Notes: generated by a model not told the origin, from the letters alone. A stretch of DNA of 64,000 bases from G020354085 sp964482055 (GCA_964482055.1 CAYZVX010000004.1:9827-73826), one strand, 5' to 3'; shown: positions 31,449 to 40,647, counted from the first letter of the stretch. Numbers and translations: made by a program.

Positions 31449-32685
31449 CGGGTACCGCGCGCCGCTGCTCGTAATCCTCGCCTGGCGCAACCTGTGGCGG
31501 CACAAGCGCCGCACGGCCATGATCCTGTTCGCCTTCGCGCTCGGCGTGTGGTCGATGGTCGTGCTCGCGGCGATCGCGCGCGGCTCGCTCGAGCAGCAGC
31601 TCACCAGCAGCATCCTCAACCTCACCGGCCACATCCAGATCCACGCACCGGGCTTTCGCGATGACCCGGTGATCGAGCACCGCTTTGCCCCACCCGGGCC
31701 CGCGCTTGCCGCGGCGCTCGGCGCGCGCGACGTGGTGGCCTGGAGCGCGCGCGTGCGCGTGCCGGCTGTGATCGCGAGCGAGCGCGAATCGGCCGGGGTG
31801 ACGCTGGTCGGCATCGAGCCGCTGCGCGAGCACGGGCTGTCGTTTATTCCCGGGGCGATCACCGAGGGCCGCTACCTGAGCGGGCCGGACGACGAAGGTC
31901 TGCTGCTCGGACGCCGGCTCGCCGAGCGCCTCGAAACCGGGCTCGGGCGGCGCGTCGTGCTCATGAGCCAGGACGTCAACAACCAGATCGCGGACCGCGG
32001 ATTTCGCGTGGTCGGCTTGTACGACACCCAGCCGCAGCAGCTGGAGGAGGCCTACGCCTTCATCGGTCGTGCCACCGCGCAGCGACTGCTCAAGATGGGC
32101 GAAACCGTGACCGAGGTCGCGGTGATGACGACCGACCGCGACCGGCTCGAGGCGCCGCTTGCGCGCCTGCGCGCGGCCGCGGCCATTGCAGACGGCCTCG
32201 AGGTCGAGCCCTGGACGGTGGTCGAGCCGCTGCTTCTGCTCACGCAACGTCTCACGGACGTGATCCTCGTCATCTGGTACGTCATCGTGTTTGCCGCCAT
32301 GTCCTTCGGGCTCATCAACACCTTGCTGATGGCGGTCTTCGAGCGCACCCGCGAGTTCGGCCTGTTCCAGGCGCTGGGTATGCGCCCGGCCTACATCATC
32401 GGGCAGGTGCTGGCCGAGTCGCTGATCCTGCTCGCCTTGGCGCTCGTCCTCGGCAATCTCGCGGCTTGGGGCACGATCGCCTCGCTCAAGGGCGGCATCG
32501 ACCTGTCGGCGGTGGCCGAGGGGATGGAGCTGATTGGCGTGGCGCCCGTGATCTACCCGGCCTGGTCGGCGGGCGACCTCGCGATGGCCAACGCGCTGGT
32601 GTTCGTGCTCGGTGTGGCGGCGAGCCTGTATCCGGCCTGGCGTGCCGCCCGCCACGTTCCGATCGAGGCGATTACGCGCGTCTAG
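31438..32685 (+). CDS. FtsX/LolE-type ABC transporter permease, second of a pair
   Basis: 415 residues, paralogous to the preceding gene: LAWRNLWRHKRRTAMILFAF, a large periplasmic domain and AVFERTREFGLFQALGMRP before the last helices. The two permeases differ strongly elsewhere, so a heterodimer like LolCE is likely. It starts 11 bp inside the previous gene and is followed by the ATPase gene after 12 bp. Confidence 0.9.
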   Translation: MRCDGYRAPLLVILAWRNLWRHKRRTAMILFAFALGVWSMVVLAAIARGSLEQQLTSSILNLTGHIQIHAPGFRDDPVIEHRFAPPGPALAAALGARDVVAWSARVRVPAVIASERESAGVTLVGIEPLREHGLSFIPGAITEGRYLSGPDDEGLLLGRRLAERLETGLGRRVVLMSQDVNNQIADRGFRVVGLYDTQPQQLEEAYAFIGRATAQRLLKMGETVTEVAVMTTDRDRLEAPLARLRAAAAIADGLEVEPWTVVEPLLLLTQRLTDVILVIWYVIVFAAMSFGLINTLLMAVFERTREFGLFQALGMRPAYIIGQVLAESLILLALALVLGNLAAWGTIASLKGGIDLSAVAEGMELIGVAPVIYPAWSAGDLAMANALVFVLGVAASLYPAWRAARHVPIEAITRV

Positions 32686-32697
32686 GCGCGAAGAAGA

Positions 32698-33396
32698 ATG
32701 ACCATGACCGACTACACCGTGCGGCTGCGCAACGTGAGCAAGGTCTATCGCCAGGATGCAGTTGCAGTACAGGCACTCACGGACATCAACCTCGACGTCC
32801 CGCGGCGGGACTTCCTTTGCCTGTCCGGCCCGTCCGGCTCCGGCAAGAGCACGTTGCTCAACCTGATCGGCGGCCTCGACCGGCCCACCACCGGTGAGAT
32901 CACCGTCGACGGCGAGCGGGTCGATCGACTGCCCAGGGCCGCGCTTGCGCGTCTGCGCCTGCGCAAGATCGGCTTCGTCTTCCAGGCCTACAACCTCATC
33001 CCGGTGCTGACGGCGCGCGAGAACGTCGAGTTCGTCATGCAGTTGCAGGGTGTCGCGCCGGCGGAGCGCCGCGCGAAGGCGCGTGCGATCCTGAAGGAGG
33101 TCGGCCTCGAAGGGCTGGAGGACCGTCGCCCTGGCGAGCTGTCGGGCGGGCAGCAGCAACGGGTCGCCGTGGCACGTGCGATCGTCTCCGAGCCATCGTT
33201 GGTGCTGGCCGACGAGCCGACCGCCAATCTCGACTCCCGGACCGCCGAGCACCTGATGCAGCTGCTCGCGCACATGAACGCCGAGCACAACGTGACATTC
33301 ATCTTCTCCACCCACGACAGGCTGGTCATGGATTTCTCGCGCCGTCTCATCCAGCTGCACGACGGCAAGATTGTGGATGACGTGCGGCGCGCGTAG
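32698..33396 (+). CDS. LolD/MacB-type ABC transporter ATP-binding protein
   Basis: 232 residues. Walker A GPSGSGKST, Q-loop FVFQAYNLIPVLTARENVEF, signature LSGGQQQR, Walker B LVLADEPTANLD and the H-loop FSTHD are complete. The sequence is typical of LolD/MacB-class ATPases that work with FtsX-type permeases. It is the last gene of the LolA-like-permease-permease-ATPase operon. Confidence 0.93.
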   Translation: MTMTDYTVRLRNVSKVYRQDAVAVQALTDINLDVPRRDFLCLSGPSGSGKSTLLNLIGGLDRPTTGEITVDGERVDRLPRAALARLRLRKIGFVFQAYNLIPVLTARENVEFVMQLQGVAPAERRAKARAILKEVGLEGLEDRRPGELSGGQQQRVAVARAIVSEPSLVLADEPTANLDSRTAEHLMQLLAHMNAEHNVTFIFSTHDRLVMDFSRRLIQLHDGKIVDDVRRA

Positions 33397-33476
33397 AGTA
33401 ACGCGCATTGTCGGCCGCCGCCGCACCGACGGCGGTGACGTTCGAAAAGCTCCAGACAAGAGGGAAGGATCCCGCC

Positions 33477-33938
33477 ATGCGTCGCACATCGTTCGTTCTC
33501 TTCACCTTTGCGCTCGCCGTTTCCGTCTCGACCGCCTATGCCCAGAAGGGGCGCGACCTGAGCCGGCTGCGCCCGTGCGAGGTCGTCACCGGCAAGGATG
33601 TCGCCGCCATCGCCAAGGGCAAGCTGATGTCGCAACCCCTGGCGGGTTCGAGCGCCTGCGCTTACCTGATCGAGCTTGCGAACGGACAGGTTGAAAGCTA
33701 CCGCCTGTTCCTTCACAGCGCCGCAAGGATAGAGGCCTCGCTCAAGGCACGGTCGCCGGCGGAGAAGGGCGAGCGCGTGCCCGGCCTCTGGGACGAGGCC
33801 TATGCGAGCAAGCAATTCATGGCTTCCGGCCTTTCCCTGGTAGTCCTGCGTCGCGGCGATATGGCCCTCGAGGTCACCGGCGAGCGCAAGGATGTGCTGA
33901 TCGGCGTCGCCAAGCTCGCCATCGGGCGGCTGAAGTGA
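33477..33938 (+). CDS. Hypothetical secreted protein
   Basis: 153 residues from the ATG at 33477, preceded by AGGGAAGGA. A signal peptide (LFTFALAVSVSTAYA) is followed by a small domain with two Cys (RPCEVVTGKDV; SSACAYLIEL) that may pair. The family was not recognised. It lies 80 bp downstream of the ABC operon on the same strand and may be part of it or separate. Confidence 0.7.
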   Translation: MRRTSFVLFTFALAVSVSTAYAQKGRDLSRLRPCEVVTGKDVAAIAKGKLMSQPLAGSSACAYLIELANGQVESYRLFLHSAARIEASLKARSPAEKGERVPGLWDEAYASKQFMASGLSLVVLRRGDMALEVTGERKDVLIGVAKLAIGRLK

Positions 33939-34147
33939 TGCCGGCCCCATGCCGGTCATTGCCGAGCCGTAGCATCCATCACCGGGCACGGCATTTCAGA
34001 GAATGCTTATGCGAGCAGCCCTATGGGAATTGCGCCATACCCGGACGCGGAGCGGCGGGAATAAGATAGCCACGCGCGATGTTCATTTGTACGCCGTATC
34101 GGTCGGTTCTGCCGCCTGTTCAACCCGATGAAGAAAAGGAGAACGCT

Positions 34148-34396
34148 ATGAAATTTGGTGTACTCGCAACCGCCGTGGGTTTCACGCTCGCCGCGAGCAG
34201 CGCGTTCGCATTTCACTGTCCCAAGGACATGAAGAGAATCGACGAGGCGCTCGCGGCCAAGCCGAACCTCAGCGCCGAGCAGCTGGCCGAGGTCAAACGC
34301 TACCGCGCCGAAGGCGAGACGCTGCACAAGCAAGGCAAGCATCAGGAATCCGTCGACACCCTTGCCAAGGCAATGAAGATACTCAATATCCAGTGA
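34148..34396 (+). CDS. Small hypothetical secreted protein
   Basis: 82 residues from the ATG at 34148, with AAAAGGAGAA just upstream. A signal peptide (FTLAASSAFA) leaves a mature, about 60-residue helical protein (FHCPKDMKRIDEALAAKPNL...VKRYRAEGETLHKQGKHQES) with one Cys. Such small helical proteins occur widely without known role. A GGGAATAA at 34057-34064, like the -35 of the ECF operon, lies upstream, and a strong terminator follows at 34406. Confidence 0.75.
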   Translation: MKFGVLATAVGFTLAASSAFAFHCPKDMKRIDEALAAKPNLSAEQLAEVKRYRAEGETLHKQGKHQESVDTLAKAMKILNIQ

Positions 34397-34405
34397 CCCA
34401 ACCTG

Positions 34406-34437
34406 CCCCTCCGCATCGGCCTGCGGAGGGGTTCTTC
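34406..34437 (+). terminator. Intrinsic terminator
   Basis: Arm CCCCTCCGCA (34406-34415), loop TCGGCC, arm TGCGGAGGGG (34422-34431), then TTCTT. Confidence 0.85.
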
Positions 34438-34692
34438 GCCCAGCGCGCCGCAGCCCGGGCTCGGATCGCTCGCCGGTGCGCCGCGCGGCCGGACCTGCTC
34501 GGCCCCGCCACACGGCGTGCACCTAGCCCAGCGCTTTGATCGCATGTTGCGATTGCGCACGGCGCGCAAGACGCGGAACTCGCCAATGTGGTCTCTTTCT
34601 TGCAATTCGCGCTGCGAAGCGGCGCTATCGGGAGGTCCCAACCGATCCGCCCGGCAACTAGACTTGGAAGAAAGACCGGAGGGCGCGCGAGG

Positions 34693-35100
34693 ATGCCGAA
34701 CGCCTACGTGGTGTCGGACAACGGCAAGGTCGTGCTGGAACGGTGGGTCGGCACCGTGACGCACGAGGAGTTGCTGGCGCACGAGCGCGCCCAGCTCCTC
34801 GATCCGGCCATCAAGCCGGGCGCCGTGATGCTGGTCGACGCGACCTTGGCGCGCTTCGAAACGCCGCTTGAGGCGGTGCACGAGCTGACAGACCTTTACC
34901 GGGCTTCCGATGTGCGCCGGGTCGTGAAATGCGCGATGCTGGTCAACAGCGAGAGCTACGAGCAGGCCCAGCTGTTTGCGGCGCAGGCCGGCAAGCTCGG
35001 CGTATCGATCATCGTGTTCAGCCTGATCGCCACCGCGTGCCTGTGGCTCGGCATCGACCGGGACCAGGCCCTCGCGCGGCTGCGCAGCATCAAGGTCTAG
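34693..35100 (+). CDS. Hypothetical STAS/SpoIIAA-like protein
   Basis: 135 residues from the ATG at 34693 (GGAGG lies 9 bp upstream). The pattern VVSDNGKVVLERWVGTVTHE, MLVDATLARFETPLEA and YEQAQLFAAQAGK suggests a SpoIIAA-like fold seen in many proteobacterial hypothetical proteins, with one hydrophobic segment near the C-terminus (VSIIVFSLIATACLWLGI). No function can be assigned. The 296 bp before it hold only the terminator and no other gene. Confidence 0.65.
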   Translation: MPNAYVVSDNGKVVLERWVGTVTHEELLAHERAQLLDPAIKPGAVMLVDATLARFETPLEAVHELTDLYRASDVRRVVKCAMLVNSESYEQAQLFAAQAGKLGVSIIVFSLIATACLWLGIDRDQALARLRSIKV

Positions 35101-35128
35101 GCAGGCCGCCCCGGTGGGCGCCGCGCGA

Positions 35129-36115
35129 TCATCGGGCGGGCGTGACGCTCGGCGCCTCGGCCAGCACGCGCTCGGCGACCAGCGCCACCAGGCCCTCAAC
35201 GACCGTCTTGCGCCCGGGCCGCACGTGCGGGCCTTCGGTCCAGATGATCTCGGCGCCCTCGGGCAGGGCCCGGTGCAGCGCGGCGACGCTTTCAAGCGGC
35301 AACGACTCATCGCCGCGCGCGTTGACGACGATGACCGGGCGCGGGGCAACGCGGCCCACCCACTTCTCCGGCCGCAGGTGCTGGCTGGCGCTGATGACGG
35401 CCAGCAGTTGCGCCGTGAGCTCGCGCAGCGGGCCGAAGCCGATATAAGGTCTGAGCAGATGCGCGAACACCCCGCGCGGGTCGCCAGCCCCGTGAATGAG
35501 CCACACGCGCCGAAAGCGCGTATCGAGCGCGGCCGGCACGCTTGCCAGGAACGCGCCGAGACTGCCGCCGACGAGCTCAACGCGCGAGCTGTCGACGTAC
35601 GGCTGCTGCGCCAGATAGTCCATGGCCAGCATGACGGCCGGCGCGCTGTCGATCAACGCCTTCTGCACCTTGGGCAGCCAGGTCACGTATTCCAGGCCCT
35701 CGGCGCGCGGGTCGCCGGGAAACGGGTAGGAGAGGGCAGCGATCACGATGCCGCGCGGAGCTTCCGTCATATAGACCGCGCGATGACCGGTGCGCAGCCC
35801 CGCGAGCAGCACGACCAGCGGTTGTGGAGATTCGATGGCGCGGGCGGCGCGCACGCCGATGTCCACCGTGAGCCCGCTGCTCGAAACGAGCCGCGTCTCG
35901 ACGACGAACGCGTCATCGATGGTCGTGCGCTTGAGCTCCCGGGCGCTCAGGAGATTTCCCTTGCGCGCCGCGAAACCGGGCACAGGATCGGGCAGGGCCG
36001 GCGCAACGAGATACACCAGCAAACCGGCAATGACGATCACGAGCGTCGCCGCCGCTGTGGCGGCGAGCCTCAACCAGCGATACCGCGTCGATCGGCGCCT
36101 GTGCATGTCGCGCAT
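35129..36115 (-). CDS. Membrane-anchored alpha/beta hydrolase
   Basis: 328 residues from the ATG at 36115 (another at 36106). A single N-terminal membrane helix (ATLVIVIAGLLVYLVAPAL) anchors a periplasmic domain. The nucleophile elbow is V-G-G-S-L-G-A-F, and the end of the domain has VNARGDESLP (acidic residue) and EGPHVRPG (catalytic His). Substrate unknown. It is divergent from the thioredoxin-like gene at 36276. Confidence 0.78.
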   Translation of the reverse strand: MRDMHRRRSTRYRWLRLAATAAATLVIVIAGLLVYLVAPALPDPVPGFAARKGNLLSARELKRTTIDDAFVVETRLVSSSGLTVDIGVRAARAIESPQPLVVLLAGLRTGHRAVYMTEAPRGIVIAALSYPFPGDPRAEGLEYVTWLPKVQKALIDSAPAVMLAMDYLAQQPYVDSSRVELVGGSLGAFLASVPAALDTRFRRVWLIHGAGDPRGVFAHLLRPYIGFGPLRELTAQLLAVISASQHLRPEKWVGRVAPRPVIVVNARGDESLPLESVAALHRALPEGAEIIWTEGPHVRPGRKTVVEGLVALVAERVLAEAPSVTPAR

Positions 36116-36275
36116 GAGGGCTAAACCATTGACTTTCGGATTCCGGGTGGCGCCGCCGTTTCCGCATTCGACGGACGACGCGCTCCGCCCGGCAGGATGC
36201 ATTGTGGCAGGACAGCGGCGTGCGCGCCTATGGCAGAATAGGGCCGCTCGCAATCCGCGAGTCCGGCAGGTGTTG

Positions 36276-37319
36276 ATGACTTTCAGGCGAACGACAACGG
36301 CAATGGGCTTGCTGGCGGCGCTTGCCGGCCCCGGCGCGATGGCCGCCGAATGGTCGCAGGTCAACCGTGATCGGTTCAATGACGACGCGGTGGCGGTCGA
36401 CGTCGAGCACCCGGCGTGGTTCAAGCACAGCTTTCTCGATCTGCGCGAGGATCTGGCCGAGGCGCGCAAGGCCGGCAAGCTCGGCATCGTGCTCTACCTC
36501 AGCGCGCGTCGGTGCAGCTACTGCCGGGCGTTTGTCGACTTCACCCTCGCCGAACCGGACATCCGCCAGGCGCTGCAGCGGCACTTCGACGTGATCGGCC
36601 TCGAGGTCATCAGCAACGCCGAGATCACCGACGTGCACGGCAGGACCTGGACCGTGAAGGACTACGTTGCGCAGGAGAAGGCCTACGTCACGCCCGCCCT
36701 GATCTTCATCCGCCACGACGGCGAGCCGCTGCTGCGCATCGTCGGCTACTATCCGCCCGAGAAGTTCCGTGGCGTGCTCGCTTACCTGCTCGACGCGCAC
36801 TACGAGCGCGAGCCGCTCGGCGCGTTCCTGGCGCGCGGCGGTGCCGCGGACAAGGCCGCCACCCGCCCCATCACGCGCGATGCCGAGCTGTTCGCGGCGC
36901 CGCCCATAAACCTCGATCGACGCGCCGCCCCCGCCCAGCGTCCGCTGCTCGTGTTGCTGGAGCGCCCCGGCTGTGCCGACTGCGAGGAGTTTCACCGCAC
37001 GGTGCTCCGGGACCCGGCGGTTCGCGCGCTGATCCACCGCTACGACGCCGTGCAGCTCGATGTGACCGACGCCAAGTCTTCGCTTGTCACGCCCTCCGGA
37101 GAGCGGCTCACCGCCCGGCAGTGGGCCGAGCGGCTGAACGTGGCCTACGCCCCGGCGCTGCTGTTTTTCGATGAGCGCGGCCAGGAGGTGTTTCGGCTCG
37201 ACTCGGAGCTCAAGCGCGAGCGTACTGAAGGCGCCTTGCAGCTGGTGCTGGAGAAGGGTTATCTCGACGAACCGCAGCTTCAGCGCTGGCGCCACATGAA
37301 GCGCGGCGGCGGACCGTAA
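36276..37319 (+). CDS. Secreted protein with two thioredoxin-like domains
   Basis: 347 residues from the ATG at 36276, with GCAGG upstream. A signal peptide (MGLLAALAGPGAMA) precedes a first thioredoxin-like domain with CSYC (GIVLYLSARRCSYCRAFVDF) and a second with C-x-x-C in RPGCADCEEFHRTVL, each followed by a cis-Pro segment (YVTPALIFI; YAPALLFF). Two active sites suggest a periplasmic dithiol relay. It is followed after 1 bp by a small lipoprotein gene. Confidence 0.82.
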   Translation: MTFRRTTTAMGLLAALAGPGAMAAEWSQVNRDRFNDDAVAVDVEHPAWFKHSFLDLREDLAEARKAGKLGIVLYLSARRCSYCRAFVDFTLAEPDIRQALQRHFDVIGLEVISNAEITDVHGRTWTVKDYVAQEKAYVTPALIFIRHDGEPLLRIVGYYPPEKFRGVLAYLLDAHYEREPLGAFLARGGAADKAATRPITRDAELFAAPPINLDRRAAPAQRPLLVLLERPGCADCEEFHRTVLRDPAVRALIHRYDAVQLDVTDAKSSLVTPSGERLTARQWAERLNVAYAPALLFFDERGQEVFRLDSELKRERTEGALQLVLEKGYLDEPQLQRWRHMKRGGGP

Positions 37320-37320
37320 C

Positions 37321-37602
37321 GTGCGGCCGCTGTGGATGTTCCTCGCCAACGCCTGGCGTTCGGACCGCCGGCCCACGGAGCACGCCAGGATTGCCGCCCG
37401 CTCGCTACCGGGAATCATTCTGGCGCTCGCCGTGTCGGGCTGCACGACGGGTGCAATGTACGAGGGCGCACGCAACGCGCAGCGCAAGCAGTGCCTCAAG
37501 CTTCCCGAGTCCGAGCGGCAGGCCTGTCTGGAGCGGATCCAGGACGACTACCTGACGTACAAGCGCCAGCGCGATGCGGCGAACGGGGCGCCCGGTCCGT
37601 GA
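37321..37602 (+). CDS. Small hypothetical lipoprotein
   Basis: 93 residues from a GTG at 37321. A long N-region is followed by a hydrophobic segment and a lipobox-like AVSGC (Cys about 41); an ATG at 37336 gives a slightly shorter signal. The mature part is short and charged (ARNAQRKQCLKLPESERQAC; RIQDDYLTYKRQRD) with two Cys about 12 apart. It is coupled to the thioredoxin gene upstream. Confidence 0.65.
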   Translation: MRPLWMFLANAWRSDRRPTEHARIAARSLPGIILALAVSGCTTGAMYEGARNAQRKQCLKLPESERQACLERIQDDYLTYKRQRDAANGAPGP

Positions 37603-37679
37603 TCCCGGCATTCGGGCTCGCAGCGCGCCGGTTTCTTGGCGCGCGTAGCGGCGGCGGCGAGCGTGCTACATATAATGAG

Positions 37680-38342
37680 ATGCCAGCAGCCTCCGCACCA
37701 GATCGCGCCACACCCCTACGCGTCATCCTCGGCGCGGTGCTGGTTCTCGGCGCATTGAGCGCCGCGCCGATGATGGTTCTCGCGCTCATCCACTGGTCTG
37801 GACCCAATGCCATCGATTCGCCGCTCGGCCAGACGCTCGCGCTGGTTCCGGCCCTGTTCGAATCGAACCCGGTCGCCGCGCTCAAAGTCGTCGCGTCCCA
37901 ACCGGTTGCCGTGATCGCCCACGTCGAGGCCGCAAGCGGGTTGCGCGTATGGGAGGTATATCTTCATCTGCTGCCGCTGCTATTGCTATTCGCCGCGGCG
38001 CTCTACGCCAGCCGGCTGCTGGCGCGCGGGCTGAGCGGAGCGGCCCAGATCGCACCCTGCGCCGGCGGCTTGGTCTTGCTGGCCGTCGCGCTCAACACCA
38101 TCCGTGTCGCCGCCTGCTGCACGGCGCCCGGTTGGGGGCCGGACATCTGGCTACGTGGTCTCGCCCTGTCGCCGCCGCTCGGCGGGATCGATTGGGGCGG
38201 ACTTTATCCGCTGATCGAACGTTTCATACTGCCGGCGCAGATCTTCACCGCTGCCGCCGGCGCAACCCTGATGCTGATTGCCGGCGAGAATCAGCGCGAC
38301 CCGGGCGCCACACCGATCCCCGTGGGACGCAAGCGTGCGTAG
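37680..38342 (+). CDS. Hypothetical membrane protein
   Basis: 220 residues from the ATG at 37680. Three or four membrane segments (VILGAVLVLGALSAAPMMVL; YLHLLPLLLLFAAALYAS; GGLVLLAVALNTIRVAAC). The last part contains CC and RFILPAQIFTAAAGATLMLI. The family was not recognised. A consensus TATAAT lies only 4 bp before the ATG (37671-37676), which would make the transcript leaderless or the start incorrect. It overlaps the broken amidohydrolase gene by 8 bp. Confidence 0.6.
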   Translation: MPAASAPDRATPLRVILGAVLVLGALSAAPMMVLALIHWSGPNAIDSPLGQTLALVPALFESNPVAALKVVASQPVAVIAHVEAASGLRVWEVYLHLLPLLLLFAAALYASRLLARGLSGAAQIAPCAGGLVLLAVALNTIRVAACCTAPGWGPDIWLRGLALSPPLGGIDWGGLYPLIERFILPAQIFTAAAGATLMLIAGENQRDPGATPIPVGRKRA

Positions 38343-39177
38343 CGCGGCGGCTGGCGCGGCGATGATCGTGGCGGTGCTCTCCGCGCAGGCCGCACCGCTG
38401 CCGCTGTTCGACGCGCACATTCACTAAAGCGAAGAGGCCTGGCCGGTGGTCTCGCCGCAGGAAGCAATTGCGCGGCTGCGGGAGGCTGGCGTGCACCGCG
38501 CGCTCGTGTCGAGCTCGAACGACGACGGCACGCAGAAACTCTACGCCGAAGCGCCGGATCTCGTCATTCCGACGCTGCGCCCCTACCGCACGCGCGGCGA
38601 TGAGTCGCGCTGGGTACACGACGAATCGATCCTCACGCACGTTGAGGAGCGGCTGAAGAAGTTCCAGTACGTCGCGATCGGCGAGCTGCACGTGAGCGGG
38701 GCGAAGGCCGAGACTGCGGTCGTGCGTCGCGTGGTCGAGCTTGCGAAGCAGCACAGTCTCATGCTGCATGTGCACGCCGATGCCGATACGCTCGAGCGCA
38801 GCTATCGCCAGGAGCCCGGGGCGCGCATCCTGTGGGCGCATGCCGGCTTTGAGCATCCGGCGCGCGTGCGCGAGATGCTGCGTCGCCACGAGGCGCTGTG
38901 GGCCGACCTGTCGTTTCGCGGCGAGGTAGCGCCCGACGGGCGTGTGGCGCCGCAGTGGCGAGAGCTGTTTCTGGAGTTTGCCGAGCGCTTTATGGTCGGC
39001 ACCGACACCTATATAGCGGAACGCTGGAGCAAGGTCGGCTCCCACGCCAGCTGGGCCCGCCAGTGGCTGGCCGATCTGCCGGAGGAGGTGGCGCAGCGCA
39101 TCGCCTACAGAAACGGCGAGACCGTGCTCAGCGCGGCGTTCCCGCGCGCCCGCCCCGCACGCGACGCGCCCCGCTAG
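38335..39177 (+). pseudogene. Amidohydrolase-like protein with in-frame stop codon
   Basis: The frame runs from a GTG at 38335 to the TGA-equivalent TAG at 39175 with one interruption: a TAA at 38425-38427, directly after LPLFDAHIH, the D-x-H-x-H metal-binding motif of amidohydrolases. The expected residue is Tyr (TAC or TAT), so one base change explains the stop. Downstream, the rest of a TIM-barrel amidohydrolase reads on without break (LMLHVHADADTLER; ARILWAHAGFEHPARVRE; RFMVGTDTY). A restart at the GTG at 38446 would lack the metal-binding HxH and probably be inactive. A sequencing error is also possible. Confidence 0.75.
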
Positions 39178-39248
39178 CCCGTCGACCGCCGACGGCACCC
39201 GCACTGGATCGCCGGAACCCATTAGGATAGTGTCGGTCTACAAGCTCT

Positions 39249-40172
39249 GTGCTCCAGCCCGGTGCCGTGATTCGCTTCCGATCCTTTCGACTCCTCGCCC
39301 TGGTCGTTCCTGCGCTCGTTGGCGTGGCAACCGCCGGGCTGCTCGGTTGCGTCACGCTGCCCAATGATCACCGCACCTTGCAGGGCGATGCGCGCGGGTT
39401 CGTGCGCGTGGCCTCGGCGCCCTGCGCGCTGCCCACCGCGGCCGGCGACCCGGCCGGGGAAGCGCCGGGGCTGAACGCCGAGCGCTTGCGCGTGCTCACC
39501 TGGAACGTGCACCGCACGGGCGATACCGGCTGGCGCGCGGACTTCGTGCGCTTTGCGGCGAATCACGATGTGCTCGCGCTGCAAGAGGCGTACTTTACTG
39601 ACGACCTGTACGGCGTGCTTTGGGACCAGCATTACCACTGGCGCCTGAGCGCGTCGTTCCAGCTCTTCGACATCGACGCCGGCGTGCTCACCGCTTCACG
39701 CGCGCTCGTGGGCCGGGCGTGCAGCCTGCGCCAGGCCGAGCCGCTCATCCGCATTCCGAAGTCGACGCTTACCACCACGCACCGCATCGCCGGCATGACC
39801 GAGCCGCTGCTGGTGGCAAATCTGCACGGCGTCAATTTCACGCTCGGCACGAGCGCATTCGAGCGGCAGCTCAATGCCGTTGCCGCCGTGCTGGCGCAGC
39901 ACGACGGACCGGTGATTCTGGCCGGCGACTTCAACACTTGGAGCGCCGCGCGGCGTTCAATTCTGGATTCGACGGTGGCGCGCCTGGGTCTCACACCCGC
40001 GGTGCCGGCCGACGATCACCGCACGCGCTTCCTGGGTCATCCGGTTGATGGCATGTATTACCGCGGACTCGAGGTGATTGAGGCCGCGGCGTTCACGGTC
40101 ACCTCGTCGGACCACAATCCGCTGAGCGTCACCTTCCGCGCGCCGAAGCAACTGCACGCGCAGGCCCGCTAG
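39249..40172 (+). CDS. Endonuclease/exonuclease/phosphatase (EEP) family lipoprotein
   Basis: 307 residues from a GTG at 39249; GTG 39267 is an alternative. The signal region ends in a GLLGC lipobox (Cys about 34). The EEP domain has LRVLTWNVHRTG, LALQEAYFTD, LLVANLHGVNF, VILAGDFNTWS and the terminal SSDHNPLSVTF, so all catalytic motifs are present. It is probably an envelope-attached phosphodiesterase or nuclease. It is followed after 2 bp by the DUF5329 gene. Confidence 0.83.
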   Translation: MLQPGAVIRFRSFRLLALVVPALVGVATAGLLGCVTLPNDHRTLQGDARGFVRVASAPCALPTAAGDPAGEAPGLNAERLRVLTWNVHRTGDTGWRADFVRFAANHDVLALQEAYFTDDLYGVLWDQHYHWRLSASFQLFDIDAGVLTASRALVGRACSLRQAEPLIRIPKSTLTTTHRIAGMTEPLLVANLHGVNFTLGTSAFERQLNAVAAVLAQHDGPVILAGDFNTWSAARRSILDSTVARLGLTPAVPADDHRTRFLGHPVDGMYYRGLEVIEAAAFTVTSSDHNPLSVTFRAPKQLHAQAR

Positions 40173-40174
40173 CC

Positions 40175-40564
40175 ATGCTGTGCGTTTCGCGTATTGCGGC
40201 AGCGGCACTGGCATTGGCGCTCGCTGCGCCGGTAACAAGTGCGGCGGCCGACACCGGACGCGAGATCGCGCACCTGCTCGACTACCTCCAGACTTCCGGC
40301 TGCACGTTCGTGCGCAACGGCGAGGCAGCCGATGCGGCGAGCGCGCGCTCGCACGTCGCGCGCAAATACGACTACGTCAAGTCGCGCGTGCATACGGCCG
40401 AGGATTTCATTCGCCTTGCCGCCACCCGCTCAAGCGTGAGCGGCGAGCCCTATCGCGTGCGTTGCCCGGGCGGGGATGCTGCGACCGGCGACTGGCTCAC
40501 GCAGGAGCTGGCGCGCTACCGCGCCGGCCGCGCGCCGGCGGCGACGGTCGCGCCCTCGAGGTAA
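40175..40564 (+). CDS. DUF5329 family secreted protein
   Basis: 129 residues with a signal peptide (AAALALALAAPVTSAAA). The body matches the DUF5329 pattern: REIAHLLDYLQTSGCTFVRN, ARSHVARKYDYVKSRVHTAE, FIRLAATRSSVSGEPY with two Cys. Function unknown. It lies 2 bp after the EEP gene and 83 bp before the outer-membrane protein gene. Confidence 0.8.
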   Translation: MLCVSRIAAAALALALAAPVTSAAADTGREIAHLLDYLQTSGCTFVRNGEAADAASARSHVARKYDYVKSRVHTAEDFIRLAATRSSVSGEPYRVRCPGGDAATGDWLTQELARYRAGRAPAATVAPSR

Positions 40565-40647
40565 GGCGCGCGTCCGGGTTCCGAACGGCGCCGGTGCGTG
40601 CCGCCGCGGCGCTCGATTTGATCGGGCCGTGTGGGCACAATGGCCGC

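Noticed and set aside
31372..33489. 705-codon minus-strand frame
   Set aside because: Antisense to the second permease and the ATPase, both of which have complete motifs.
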